Shown here: piece by piece, positions 32,021 through 41,092 of the stretch
Position numbering within the stretch: position 1 is the stretch's first letter
How the letters are laid out: each line of letters starts with the position of its first letter
Source of the DNA: an uncultured Candidatus Saccharibacteria bacterium
GTDB lineage: Bacteria; Patescibacteriota; Saccharimonadia; Saccharimonadales; Saccharimonadaceae
DNA length: 64,000 nt
Direction of reading: 5' to 3'
NCBI GenBank assembly: GCA_947307225.1
Contig: CAMZIL010000004.1
Location: 1 to 64,000, forward strand
Notes under the pieces: model-generated
The model's input: the letters and a program-made list of their open reading frames with translations, nothing else
Database searches by the model: none
What the model was told of the DNA's origin: nothing
Program-made: the position numbers and the translations under genes

Positions 32021-35000
32021 ATGCATATCGCACGAAGGAGAGCTCGTCGCTCAGATACGACGAAGCGCAGACTAGTAGGAGGTAGTATTTTCGCAGTTAT
32101 CTGCGGTTTTTTGGTATATACCTTTGCGATTGTGCCGATTTTTGCTACTGCCGATGCTCAGTATTTGTCTGGTTTGGTTGTGGCGGATAACGGCGAAGTG
32201 ACGTTTGCGTCTGGTAATCCAGCAGACTTTAGCTTTGTGCGTAACGGGGCATTCGGCGCTACGTCGAAGATTTATGATGCGAAAATCGTTGTTCGTGACT
32301 TGCCGTCATCTGGCGTTGCCGAAAAGAAGCTTACGATTGCTTTGCCGCTCGGTATGAACTGGGTAGATGATGCATCGGCGGACAAAAACTTACAATCCCA
32401 GTTGGACGCTTCGAAAGGAAATAATGGTGTCGAGAAAATCGCGGCCAATCAAGAGCCAGTGCTGGGCTATACCTTCTCGGGCGCTGGCGCACGTACATAC
32501 TATATGCTTACCGGCACGCAGTCGGTTACGGTGAATATTAAGGTCAGTCTCGATACGGCGTTGGACCTTGGTTATATAACAGATGCGATTAAGGCGACTT
32601 TGACACTAGATGATTATGAGGAATCGATTGCGATTGATGTGAATGCGCCTTTGAACGCGAGTGCGCCGGGTAAATTCCATCAGCCAAACTATACGTATTT
32701 CGTGAGCGCCGGTTCAACATATTCTACGAATGAAGGGTATAACAAGTTGATTCGTGCGAGCTGGGCAGGTGGTGCCTATGACGTGAAGCGTCTAGCAACG
32801 CAAGCTCGCATCTATCTCCACGTCGAGAATAGCGCTGCGACGCTTCAGCTTACTACGACGGACGTGCGCTATAGTCTCGAAGATAAGGGTAATGGTGATT
32901 ATATCTTGTACTATACGCCAACGGCGGCATCGAACATGGACTTTACAGCGCCGTTTGGCGTAGTTGTGCCAAATGATGCGGTGGGCGGTTCGACGATTAC
33001 TCTTACTGGCCGCGGCGAGACGGATTATTGGCAGATTGGCGGCGGTACACGCACGGTCGATTTTCAGAACACTTGGACGCTAAAACTTAGGGTGGCTCCA
33101 ACTGATGAGAAAGTGACAATCGGCTACAACTCGCTAAATCCGGACCCAACGTTTACGGCGCAAAATTTGAACGTAACGACACGCGTTCCGGTTGCCCCAC
33201 AAGAAGAGATGACCGGTGTGCTTGGTTATAACTACATTAATAACCGCGGTTCGCAGGATTCTGCGCCAAAAACCGTGAAGATGACCTTTGATACGGAAGT
33301 CTTGGGCGTGATGATGGTCCGTCTGTCCTGCACGCCTGGCGGTACGATTTCGACGGTGCACATCAAGACGAAGTCTGGTCTCGAAAAAGATGTTGCACTG
33401 AATAAGACTTGTAATGCCTATGGTTGGGCGGGCGAGTTTTCTTACGTAGATTTTGGCACAGAACGCACGGATTATCTTGCGGAAGTTGTATACGATGCTG
33501 GTGTGATCCCGGCAGTAACGCAGCTACGTCGCGCAATTACGGACGATAGCACTTGGAGTATTACTTATGTCGGCGCACGTTTGAGCGATGAACGCAACGG
33601 TGTTTCGACTTTGGAAGTATATGATACGGCAAATCCAGAAAATACGACCGGCATTTCGAAAATGACGACAGTATTTTCGGCGGCCGGTTCGGTTGATTTG
33701 ACTACGATGCCGACACAGGTAGTCGAAGCTGGTTCGACTTTGAAGTTTAATATCAGAATTGCGCCGTACGCTTCTTCGCTTATTTATCAGTACAGTATTT
33801 TGGAGCCGATTATTTATATCCGCCAAGAGTTGCGTGATAAAGATGGCAACTTCTTGCCGATTTCGAATATTAAAGTGACGAACGGTTCTGCGCGCGGCAA
33901 CGTCGATATTACTAGCAAGTTTGGACAAATTACGTATCGCGATACAGATACGGCTCGCGTATATATGATTGACGGACGAGGCCTGACGGATGGTTCGGCA
34001 AATGTTTCGATTGGTGTCGTAAATAGCCAGGGTAAATTTAATAATACGTCTTTGGATTTATCCTATTCGATCGAAACAAGCCTTACGACGCCAGATCAAA
34101 CCTATAACATGCGCGATATGGTCTTTGTTCAGGAGGCGGGTGTTACGTCGTCGCCGGCAACACACCATTATTCTGGCGATACTTTCAACATCGCAAATGG
34201 CGTAGCGGGTTCGATGGTGCATGCGGTCGGTTCGACCTATTATCAGGTACGCGGCTCGCAGTCGATTGAGGTTGATAATAAAGCAAAGCATGCCAGTACG
34301 GATACTTGGTCGACCTGGAGCGAAGATACAAATCCGATTGCGATTGGCACTTCGGAGAGCTCGGCGCTCGACATGAGCATGCAGGCGATTAATAATTCTG
34401 GCGTTGAGGTGCCTGGTCCGACCGTTATGTATATGCCAGTACCAAAGCAGAGCGAGAATTGGGGCACTTTGAATTACAACGAAGAGCCGTTTGAGTTTTC
34501 AACGATGCTGAAGGGGGCTTTGACGAATCCGGATCCGAATATTTTTGAAATTTACTATGGCAAAAATATTGTTCCGACCGATAATGGTACGGAGTTGGAC
34601 AGCCGTAGTGCACAGTTCGCGAGCGACGTGAGTGGTTGGACGGAAGACGATTGGCGTGCGGTAAACTGCGTAAAGATTGTTGCGCGTAACATCCCGCCTA
34701 GCTCGGTCGGCGATGATGGGAATTATGATTTTGGCTATGAGTTGAAGGTGATTGATATTGATCGCGTACGCGACGGCGCAACGGATACTTGGCGCGCAAT
34801 TTACTATCAGCAGTTAACAAACAGTAATAATGATGTGTTTTCTGGTTGGTATGGCAAGAGCTTCATTTCGATTCGTTTGTCGGATAGCAAAATTAACGGT
34901 ACGTTATTCGTTGATTCGAATGAAAACGGCAAATGGGACAATGGAGAGCAGGCGCTCGCCGAGAGTGGTTGGCGCGTTGAGCTCTATGATCGTAGTTCAA

Positions 35001-36109
35001 ATAGGCTAGTGCAGACAACTGAGACGGATGCGCAGGGCAAGTATGAGTTTATTGAGCTGCTCGAAGGCGAGGATGGTTACTATATTAACGTCGTTAATAA
35101 ACATCCGGTAACGGCCGGCACGGATGGTGGCTATTTGTTTACAAAGAAGGGCGATGCAAGCAATATCGGTTCATATAATACGGACAACCAGGCAGTCGGC
35201 AACAAGAACTCGACGCCGATTCATGATGTTGGTTATATTGGTCCGGTTTCTCCTGCGCGCGAAGAGGGCGTGGCAATTTATAACGCGGGCGTAATTGGCT
35301 ATGTTGCGAATGAAAACTATACTTTGAAAGCGATTTTTGCTGATGGCGATAATGCGGATAACTTGAGACCGGTGAAGGCTAAGATAACCGCGAAGGCGGA
35401 AGGGGCCGAAGATACGGTCATAGAGCTTGATCCGACGGGCGCAGAGCAGACCGTCGAGTTACCACTATATTCGGCGACTGGCGATAAACTCTACTACAGA
35501 TTTACGGCAGAAGATTTGCTGTATTATGACAAGACGTTTACGGTTTCGGGTAAAAATGTGACGGTGAAGTATACACAGAAGCAGATGCGCGTTGAATCGA
35601 AAATCAATATCAAGGCGCCGGGAGCGGTCGATACGAAGGATGCGAAGATAGATTATGAAATTGAATATGATGCGACGATCACGAATTATGTTGGTGATGT
35701 AGATATAGAAATTGTCCAGAAGCTGCCGTATGCGATTGACGTCGACGAGTCGGAGCTTGACGGGGCAATCTACGATGAAGATGCGCGCACTTTGACTTGG
35801 ACGGTGAGTATGGATGATGTAAATACATTCGCCGAGGATGAAGCGTTGGTCAGTGTTTCGCGCAGGTTTAATGTCGCACTGATCTATAAGGGCGTAAAAG
35901 CGCGTGATAATTTGCGCGTTACGGTTACTGGTAATTCTTCGCTTTCGCGCAGCGCTAACGTTGTGAGTGATAGCGTGAATACGTCTGTTGCAACGCCGGG
36001 CGAGAACCCGACAACCTATGACAATGTTTGGATGTGGGCGCTAATGCTGGCAGGTACGGCATTTGCATTGAGTGGGTTAATGGTATATCGAGTCAAGAGT
36101 AAGATATAG
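32021..36109 (+). CDS. giant surface protein with SdrD-type domain
   Basis: A 1362-residue exported protein. A basic N-terminus and one hydrophobic helix (about residues 19-42, ending FATADA) act as signal. The long middle is Thr/Asp/Gly rich and beta-predicted, without a family I can name. Near residues 955-1070 is an SdrD B-like domain (NGTLFVDSNENGKWDNGEQ, TDAQGKYEFIEL), which binds Ca2+ and stiffens stalks in staphylococcal adhesins. The tail ENPTTYDNVWMW, a membrane helix and KSKI form a sorting-like signal. TATAAT at about 31963 begins a leader of some 50 bases without a clear ribosome site. The CaCA gene starts directly after its stop. Confidence 0.82.
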   Translation: MHIARRRARRSDTTKRRLVGGSIFAVICGFLVYTFAIVPIFATADAQYLSGLVVADNGEVTFASGNPADFSFVRNGAFGATSKIYDAKIVVRDLPSSGVAEKKLTIALPLGMNWVDDASADKNLQSQLDASKGNNGVEKIAANQEPVLGYTFSGAGARTYYMLTGTQSVTVNIKVSLDTALDLGYITDAIKATLTLDDYEESIAIDVNAPLNASAPGKFHQPNYTYFVSAGSTYSTNEGYNKLIRASWAGGAYDVKRLATQARIYLHVENSAATLQLTTTDVRYSLEDKGNGDYILYYTPTAASNMDFTAPFGVVVPNDAVGGSTITLTGRGETDYWQIGGGTRTVDFQNTWTLKLRVAPTDEKVTIGYNSLNPDPTFTAQNLNVTTRVPVAPQEEMTGVLGYNYINNRGSQDSAPKTVKMTFDTEVLGVMMVRLSCTPGGTISTVHIKTKSGLEKDVALNKTCNAYGWAGEFSYVDFGTERTDYLAEVVYDAGVIPAVTQLRRAITDDSTWSITYVGARLSDERNGVSTLEVYDTANPENTTGISKMTTVFSAAGSVDLTTMPTQVVEAGSTLKFNIRIAPYASSLIYQYSILEPIIYIRQELRDKDGNFLPISNIKVTNGSARGNVDITSKFGQITYRDTDTARVYMIDGRGLTDGSANVSIGVVNSQGKFNNTSLDLSYSIETSLTTPDQTYNMRDMVFVQEAGVTSSPATHHYSGDTFNIANGVAGSMVHAVGSTYYQVRGSQSIEVDNKAKHASTDTWSTWSEDTNPIAIGTSESSALDMSMQAINNSGVEVPGPTVMYMPVPKQSENWGTLNYNEEPFEFSTMLKGALTNPDPNIFEIYYGKNIVPTDNGTELDSRSAQFASDVSGWTEDDWRAVNCVKIVARNIPPSSVGDDGNYDFGYELKVIDIDRVRDGATDTWRAIYYQQLTNSNNDVFSGWYGKSFISIRLSDSKINGTLFVDSNENGKWDNGEQALAESGWRVELYDRSSNRLVQTTETDAQGKYEFIELLEGEDGYYINVVNKHPVTAGTDGGYLFTKKGDASNIGSYNTDNQAVGNKNSTPIHDVGYIGPVSPAREEGVAIYNAGVIGYVANENYTLKAIFADGDNADNLRPVKAKITAKAEGAEDTVIELDPTGAEQTVELPLYSATGDKLYYRFTAEDLLYYDKTFTVSGKNVTVKYTQKQMRVESKINIKAPGAVDTKDAKIDYEIEYDATITNYVGDVDIEIVQKLPYAIDVDESELDGAIYDEDARTLTWTVSMDDVNTFAEDEALVSVSRRFNVALIYKGVKARDNLRVTVTGNSSLSRSANVVSDSVNTSVATPGENPTTYDNVWMWALMLAGTAFALSGLMVYRVKSKI

Positions 36110-37066
36110 ATGCTTGCACTAAATCTCGTAATGCTGGTCTTGGGCCTAGTGGCGCTCGTGAAGGCGTCGGATGTTTTTGTGGACGCGGCGTCATCGCTTG
36201 CTACGCGGCTACGCGTGCCAAAGATGCTGGTCGCTTTGACGATTGCAGCATTTGGCACCTGCGCACCGGAACTCGCAATTTCATTTACGTCGATTGCCAG
36301 CCATAACGTCGATATGACGCTCGCGAACGTGATTGGGTCGTGTATTGTAAATATTCTGTTGATTGTTGGTATTGCGACGATTGTGAAGCCAATTGAGGTA
36401 AAAGAGCGAACCGTGAAGCGCGAATTGCCACTTTTGGTGGTCGTGACAGCAGTCTTCTTTATCGTTTTGAATGATTCGATTTTCTTCGGCGGAAAGAACG
36501 GATTGTCGCGTTTGGACTCGTTGATTTTGTTGGCGCTTTTTGGAGTTTTCATGCTATATATCATGTTCACGGTACACGTGCGCAAAACGAAGCGCGGACG
36601 CTTGCCGAAGACGAAGTATACGTTGGGTTATGCCATACTTTATATCGTGTTAAGCCTTGCGACGATTGCTTTGTCGGCCGATATTGTCGTCGATAACGCC
36701 GTAGCAGTGGCGAGTGCGGTTGGTATCTCGCAGAAGATTATTGCGATGACGGCGATTGTGATTGGTACTTCGTTGCCGGAGCTCACAATGACCGTTGGGG
36801 CATCAAAGAAGGGCGAATTTGACCTAGCGGTGGGTAATATTATCGGTACGAATATCTTTAATATTTGTATTGTTTTGGGGCTGCCGACTTTGATTTTTGG
36901 CGGTTTCGAATCGCAGTCGTTCGGCATTATCGATACTCTAGTTGTGCTAATGGCGGCAGTGTCATATTACGTTTTTGGCCGCAGCAACAAGAAGTTGACG
37001 CGCAAAGAAGGTTTCCTAATGGTGGCCCTATTTGCGGCGTACTATGCCTACGTCTTGTTAGCATAG
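36110..37066 (+). CDS. CaCA-family cation exchanger
   Basis: A 318-residue membrane protein of the Na+/Ca2+ exchanger superfamily (YrbG type). The two inverted alpha repeats are clear: ALTIAAFGTCAPELAISFTS with NVIGSCIVNILLIVG, and AMTAIVIGTSLPELTMTVGAS with NIIGTNIFNICIVLG; the Pro-Glu pairs bind the cation. Ten helices are expected. It begins immediately after the stop of the giant surface protein, so the two are co-transcribed; if the SdrD-type domain binds Ca2+, the pairing is suggestive but unproven. Confidence 0.9.
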   Translation: MLALNLVMLVLGLVALVKASDVFVDAASSLATRLRVPKMLVALTIAAFGTCAPELAISFTSIASHNVDMTLANVIGSCIVNILLIVGIATIVKPIEVKERTVKRELPLLVVVTAVFFIVLNDSIFFGGKNGLSRLDSLILLALFGVFMLYIMFTVHVRKTKRGRLPKTKYTLGYAILYIVLSLATIALSADIVVDNAVAVASAVGISQKIIAMTAIVIGTSLPELTMTVGASKKGEFDLAVGNIIGTNIFNICIVLGLPTLIFGGFESQSFGIIDTLVVLMAAVSYYVFGRSNKKLTRKEGFLMVALFAAYYAYVLLA

Positions 37067-37087
37067 AAAAAGCCCCCGCGTGGGCTT
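37067..37087 (-). terminator. terminator of the HAD hydrolase gene
   Basis: AAGCCC-loop-GGGCTT followed on the minus strand by TTTTT. On plus it lies right after the exchanger gene, where the T run is lacking. Confidence 0.7.
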
Positions 37088-37862
37088 AGATTTGCGGGAG
37101 CTTTTCGATGAGACCATACAAGTTGTCATGCACGTGGTTGTAATCCAACAAATCCCACATGTATTGATTATTCGGACGCTTAATGACGTGGCCATTGAAA
37201 TCGTTGATCATGGCTTTGTCATTAAGATCGTCTCCGACGGTGACGATGGAGTTCTTTTGGATGCCGAGAATGGTGCAGAGTTTTCTAATCGCGCTGGCTT
37301 TATTAGTGCGAGCCAGTGTGATATCGATAAGACTGCACATGTTGTGACTGATCCAGTCCAGACGGATGTCATCATTAAAGAAAACTTCCGTATATGAATA
37401 CCAGTGCAGGGTATCCTTGAACAGGTATTCGAGGACTTTTTCGGTTTTTACCATGTCGACGACATTGTCGAACCATAGACGGACTTTGCTGGCATTTGCT
37501 GTGATTGTTGGCGACTCCTTATGGCCGTCGCTGAAGCAAACGACCGCATGCTTGCCGTCGTAGTCGATCTTTGATAGAGAACTGTTTAAGCGATCGACTA
37601 GGTCGGCGCCAAATCTATCAGTATGAATTGACGACTGTCCACTATCCAGGATGGTAGCGCCATCGTCGAGTACGTAGAAATCCGTAAATTCCGTATATTC
37701 GGGCAGAACGGACTTGATGCTCTGTGCGCTGCGACCACTAGCAATGGCGAAAAGATTACCATCATTACGGAATTTCTTAATCGCAGCAATGTTCTTGTCG
37801 GTTACGTCTTGTTGACCATGCATGTACATCGTATAGTCAAAATCAGATAATAAAAAAAACAT
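37086..37862 (-). CDS. HAD-superfamily (Cof-like) hydrolase
   Basis: A 258-residue phosphatase-type enzyme. Motif I is LLSDFDYTMY (nucleophile Asp8), motif II IASGR, motif III a Lys before the end and motif IV VGDDLNDKAMI, the Cof/type IIB pattern that usually acts on sugar phosphates or nucleotides. The ATG at 37862 follows TAGGAGG; an upstream GTG at 37871 overlaps that ribosome site. It has a perfect promoter (37887..37915) and a very short leader without a hairpin, so it only partly resembles the other isolated genes. Confidence 0.85.
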   Translation of the reverse strand: MFFLLSDFDYTMYMHGQQDVTDKNIAAIKKFRNDGNLFAIASGRSAQSIKSVLPEYTEFTDFYVLDDGATILDSGQSSIHTDRFGADLVDRLNSSLSKIDYDGKHAVVCFSDGHKESPTITANASKVRLWFDNVVDMVKTEKVLEYLFKDTLHWYSYTEVFFNDDIRLDWISHNMCSLIDITLARTNKASAIRKLCTILGIQKNSIVTVGDDLNDKAMINDFNGHVIKRPNNQYMWDLLDYNHVHDNLYGLIEKLPQI

Positions 37863-37886
37863 AGGCCTCACCTCCTAACGCTCTAT

Positions 37887-37915
37887 ATTATATCAAAAAT
37901 TCTACGTTTTGTCAA
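37887..37915 (-). promoter_or_regulatory. promoter of the HAD hydrolase gene
   Basis: Perfect TTGACA (37915..37910), 17-base spacer, TATAAT (37892..37887). Confidence 0.85.
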
Positions 37916-37999
37916 TGGGATATAACGGGGGTATGACAAATAATAGTCGGCCATAGCCCTTATGATATAATTCAGTTAAAGATAATATGGAGTTTTCAG

Positions 38000-38824
38000 A
38001 TGGCAACGACCAAGAAAAGCGCAAAAAAACTTAATCAAAAGACGAAGATCTGGATTGCTATTGGAGTTGTTCTTGGTATTGCTGCGGTCGTCTCGATAAC
38101 CATTGGTGTGCTTGCGCTTTGCGGCGCCTTTAAGGGCGGCGATAGTGGCAACGGCGGCAATGGCACTGCCCGGGAAAAGTGCGAAGAGGGCTACGAGTGG
38201 GTCTGTACGCCACTTATTGATGACGGCACCGAAAAAACCTGTGGCTGCGTGGAAGAAAGCGTAGCTTTGAAGCCAATCATTTATCTTTATCCAGAGACAA
38301 AAACAGATGTGACTGTAAAATTGGGCGCTCCTGAAAGATTGACTGCTAGCTATCCGAAATATACTGATGGCTGGAACGTGACGGCTTATCCAAATGGCGA
38401 TTTGATTGATAAGAAGTCTGGCAACAAGCTTTATTCGCTCTATTGGGAAGGCAAGCGCGCAAACTCTAATGTCGATAAGACGGTTGGTTTCGTTATAAAA
38501 GGCTCCGATGCGGCAAAGTTTCTTGAGGAAAAACTTGATATCCTAGGCCTAAACTACAAGGAAAAGGAAGAGTTCATTGTCTACTGGTTGCCGAAGCTTG
38601 AGGAAAATGCCTACAATTATATCTACTTCGAAACTGGTGCAGCGGTAGATAAGAACGACATGTCGCTCTCGCTATCCGTAAAGCCTGACACGACGATTCG
38701 TATTAGGATGCTTTTCGAGGGGCTCGCAGAAAAGAAGGAAGTAAAAGAACAGACTTTGGCGTCTGCGCCGGCACGCAAAGGCTTCACGGTAGTAGAGTGG
38801 GGTGGGGTGGATCTCTCTAAATGA
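38000..38824 (+). CDS. membrane-anchored protein of the KPIIYLYPE family, unknown role
   Basis: A 274-residue protein with a basic N-terminus, one membrane helix (about residues 18-42) and an outer domain. A Cys cluster (KCEEGYEWVCTP, KTCGCVEE) precedes the conserved-looking core KPIIYLYPETKTDVTVKLG, SYPKYTDGWNVTAYPNGDL and YSLYWEG. I recall this core in uncharacterised secreted proteins of several phyla, with no known activity. A TATAAT box lies near 37971. Its stop overlaps the S51 peptidase start (ATGA), so the two are co-translated. Confidence 0.75.
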   Translation: MATTKKSAKKLNQKTKIWIAIGVVLGIAAVVSITIGVLALCGAFKGGDSGNGGNGTAREKCEEGYEWVCTPLIDDGTEKTCGCVEESVALKPIIYLYPETKTDVTVKLGAPERLTASYPKYTDGWNVTAYPNGDLIDKKSGNKLYSLYWEGKRANSNVDKTVGFVIKGSDAAKFLEEKLDILGLNYKEKEEFIVYWLPKLEENAYNYIYFETGAAVDKNDMSLSLSVKPDTTIRIRMLFEGLAEKKEVKEQTLASAPARKGFTVVEWGGVDLSK

Positions 38825-39468
38825 GACTCTTTCTAGCCAGTGAAGATTTGAGCGAGCATCCTGATGAGCTTTTGCGTCTCGCGAATGGCGGTCGCAAGAT
38901 GCTAGTAATAACGAATGCGCGCGATTATTATCCGCTCGAGAAGCGCATCGCAAAGATCGGCGAAAAACTGGATAATTTTCGCGATGCCGGCTTTGAAATA
39001 GAGGAGCTAGATCTCCGCGATTATTTTGGTAGGGAGGAGGAGCTGAAAGCTATTGTCGACGAGCGCCGACCGGATATCATTTTCTCGATTGGCGGCAACG
39101 TTTTCTTGCTGCGTACGGCGATGCAACTTTCTGGCATGGACAAGATTATTTGGGATGGCGTAGAAACGGACCGTTTTGTCTATGGTGGCTATAGCGCTGG
39201 ATCGATGGTAACGACGAAGAATTTGCGCTACTATGGCCACGCCCATCTTGTGCCCGAGCGTGTTCCGGAGATCTATGGCGTTGACGCTGTGATGGACGGA
39301 CTTGGCTTGATTGACGAGTATATTGTGCCGCATGCCGATGTAGAGAAATGGGTCGAGACGACAAAGATGTACGCCGACAAGATTGAAAGTGACGGCAATC
39401 AGGCGGTTCTCTTGAATCAATCGTCGGTGTTCGTAGTGAACGGCGATAATAAACAGTTGTTGGCATAA
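38821..39468 (+). CDS. S51-family peptidase (PepE-like)
   Basis: A 215-residue cytoplasmic serine peptidase of the dipeptidase E family, class I glutamine amidotransferase-like fold. The nucleophile elbow is YGGYSAGSM (Ser near 125), and the chain has the expected IIFSIGGNVFLL and LGLIDEYIVPHAD stretches (His of the catalytic site). Relatives cleave Asp-X dipeptides or cyanophycin fragments. It is translationally coupled to the membrane-anchored KPIIYLYPE protein, which suggests a shared task in peptide handling. Confidence 0.82.
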   Translation: MRLFLASEDLSEHPDELLRLANGGRKMLVITNARDYYPLEKRIAKIGEKLDNFRDAGFEIEELDLRDYFGREEELKAIVDERRPDIIFSIGGNVFLLRTAMQLSGMDKIIWDGVETDRFVYGGYSAGSMVTTKNLRYYGHAHLVPERVPEIYGVDAVMDGLGLIDEYIVPHADVEKWVETTKMYADKIESDGNQAVLLNQSSVFVVNGDNKQLLA

Positions 39469-39469
39469 A

Positions 39470-39489
39470 AAAAGATCCCTTGCGGGAGT
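39470..39489 (-). terminator. terminator of tRNA-Val
   Basis: On minus: TCCC-GCAA-GGGA followed by TCTTTTTTT. Confidence 0.65.
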
Positions 39490-39492
39490 ATA

Positions 39493-39569
39493 TGGTGGGT
39501 TGTGAGGGATTTGAACCCCCGACCCCCTCGGTGTAAACGAGGTGCTCTAGCCAGCTGAGCTAACAACCC
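39493..39569 (-). tRNA. tRNA-Val(TAC)
   Basis: A 77-base cloverleaf with encoded CCA on minus. Acceptor GGGTTGT/ACAACCC, anticodon stem CCTCG/CGAGG, loop TTTACAC (anticodon TAC), T loop TTCAAAT. TATAAT lies about 10 bases upstream. Confidence 0.95.
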
Positions 39570-39588
39570 ATGTCAGGGATTATAGCAT

Positions 39589-39623
39589 AAAAATGGCCCA
39601 AGCGAAAGTGCTCGCCTGGGCCA
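39589..39623 (-). terminator. terminator of the DUF1704-like gene
   Basis: On minus: TGGCCCA pairs with TGGGCCA with an inner GCGAG/CGC stem, then TTTTT. Confidence 0.8.
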
Positions 39624-39628
39624 CGGTT

Positions 39629-40903
39629 TTATTTACCGTTGAGGATTTCGTCGGCAATGATGCCGACTGCATCCAAACAAGGATAGCAGCACGACTTTTC
39701 GTCGTGGTACGGCCAAGATTCGAAAATTGATTCAATTTCGCCAAGCGTGAATGTCGAGTAATCAAGGTATTCTTTTTCCTCGAGTTCACGGGCAAGCTTG
39801 TAGCCCTTCCGATAGATGTGATCCTTCGGGAAGAGGTAAATGCCTGCCTCGGTGTTGGTCGAACCACGTGTGATGCGGTATGTAGTTGTCCAAGCGCCGC
39901 TGAGCGCCTTTTTGTCATCTTCGCCAGCTTTCTTGCGCTGAGTGAAGATAATTTTTGCAACATCTGCGAAACTTTCGCCGCGCTTTGCGTGGTTGCAGGC
40001 GATTGTCGCATAAGGCAGCGGGAGTGCACTTGCTCCGTTTACCTTAACGTCGGACATCTTGGCTGCGCCCTCATAGAGGGTCTCGTCGTCACTCTTCGCC
40101 ATGATGCGAAAGAGGGGAGCGAGCAGACTGTCGACGCCCAGAATGCTCTGGATCAGTACGATGCTGTTCTCGGAACTACGGAGATGAGATTCGATCTCGT
40201 GCCCGATCAGTTCGAGCAATTTCAGGCCGTCAACTTTGCGGTCGACTGGGATACCGACAACAGGGGTACCGGAGAGGTTCTTATCTCTGACGTCGATGCA
40301 GGTATACTTCTTGTCGATCTCAACTCGCCAGCCCTTGAAGCCGTAAAGCTTAATTACGCGATCAAACCAGTATTTGATCTGTTGCGCGTTGTACTTTTTC
40401 GTTCTCAGCTTTTCCTGTTCTTCTTCGCTGAAGCGGGATGCCGGTACGGCCGGCGTGTTCGGCGATACAGAGTCGTAAGCCTCGATGATTTCTGTACTAG
40501 TAGGGAGACCATAGAGCTTCTTTGTGATACTTGCTGCTACTTTGTCATCTTTGATATAGATGCTTGCGGCCAGTTCTGTGGTTGCGATTGCGCTGTTGAT
40601 GCGGCTGATGAGAATGTCTTTCATCGCGTCTTCGCCAGGGAATTCAGGGACTAAGCCGTAGTTGAATACCTGACGGTAGCGGACGAGCTCATCGTGATAA
40701 GCAACGATTTCTTTTAGGGTATTGTTACTGTATTCGAATACGGGGTTTGTAAAGACGGCGAGATCGCTGCTTGCACAATTAATCCAGGTCTCTTTCGCAC
40801 TCTTCGCATTATGCGGAGTGACGATTTCGACTGGATTTAATTTGCTGAGGATCTCAGCAAGTCTTAAAACGGCGCCTTTGGTTACTTTCTTGGAGTACTG
40901 CAT
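39629..40903 (-). CDS. DUF1704/MATCAP-like metallopeptidase
   Basis: A 424-residue protein starting MQYSKKVTKGAVLRL. The motif LIGHEIESHLRSS near residue 235 fits the HExxxH zinc site of the DUF1704 family, which includes eukaryotic tyrosine carboxypeptidase MATCAP. A downstream Glu in LYEGAAKM could be the third ligand. The later TTYRITRGS and FPKDHIYRKGYKLARELE match the family's RG and KDxxYxxG landmarks. There is no signal peptide. The ATG at 40903 is placed about 11 bases after AAAGGA, while the ATG at 40915 overlaps that site. It has its own promoter with a 5'-terminal hairpin and a strong terminator. Substrate unknown. Confidence 0.68.
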   Translation of the reverse strand: MQYSKKVTKGAVLRLAEILSKLNPVEIVTPHNAKSAKETWINCASSDLAVFTNPVFEYSNNTLKEIVAYHDELVRYRQVFNYGLVPEFPGEDAMKDILISRINSAIATTELAASIYIKDDKVAASITKKLYGLPTSTEIIEAYDSVSPNTPAVPASRFSEEEQEKLRTKKYNAQQIKYWFDRVIKLYGFKGWRVEIDKKYTCIDVRDKNLSGTPVVGIPVDRKVDGLKLLELIGHEIESHLRSSENSIVLIQSILGVDSLLAPLFRIMAKSDDETLYEGAAKMSDVKVNGASALPLPYATIACNHAKRGESFADVAKIIFTQRKKAGEDDKKALSGAWTTTYRITRGSTNTEAGIYLFPKDHIYRKGYKLARELEEKEYLDYSTFTLGEIESIFESWPYHDEKSCCYPCLDAVGIIADEILNGK

Positions 40904-40959
40904 AAATACTACCATCCTTTCTTAAAGATCATTTGTCATTGAGGGCAACAAAAATTCCG

Positions 40960-41013
40960 AGCCCAGCGTGCTGAGCTTGCTGCTATTATAGCACAAAACG
41001 TATAAAAAGTCAA
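40960..41013 (-). promoter_or_regulatory. promoter and 5'-terminal hairpin of the DUF1704-like gene
   Basis: TTGACT (41013..41008), 17-base spacer, TATAAT (40990..40985). One base after the predicted start, AGCTCAGC pairs with GCTGGGCT (40977..40960), soon followed by UUUUU, so it may also act as an attenuator. Confidence 0.72.
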
Positions 41014-41092
41014 GGATAAGCAAGAGCGTTTGCCAACAGGGGCGAAAAAGTGGTAAAATATACGGGTAAAAATTAATCAAGAAAGGGCAGCG

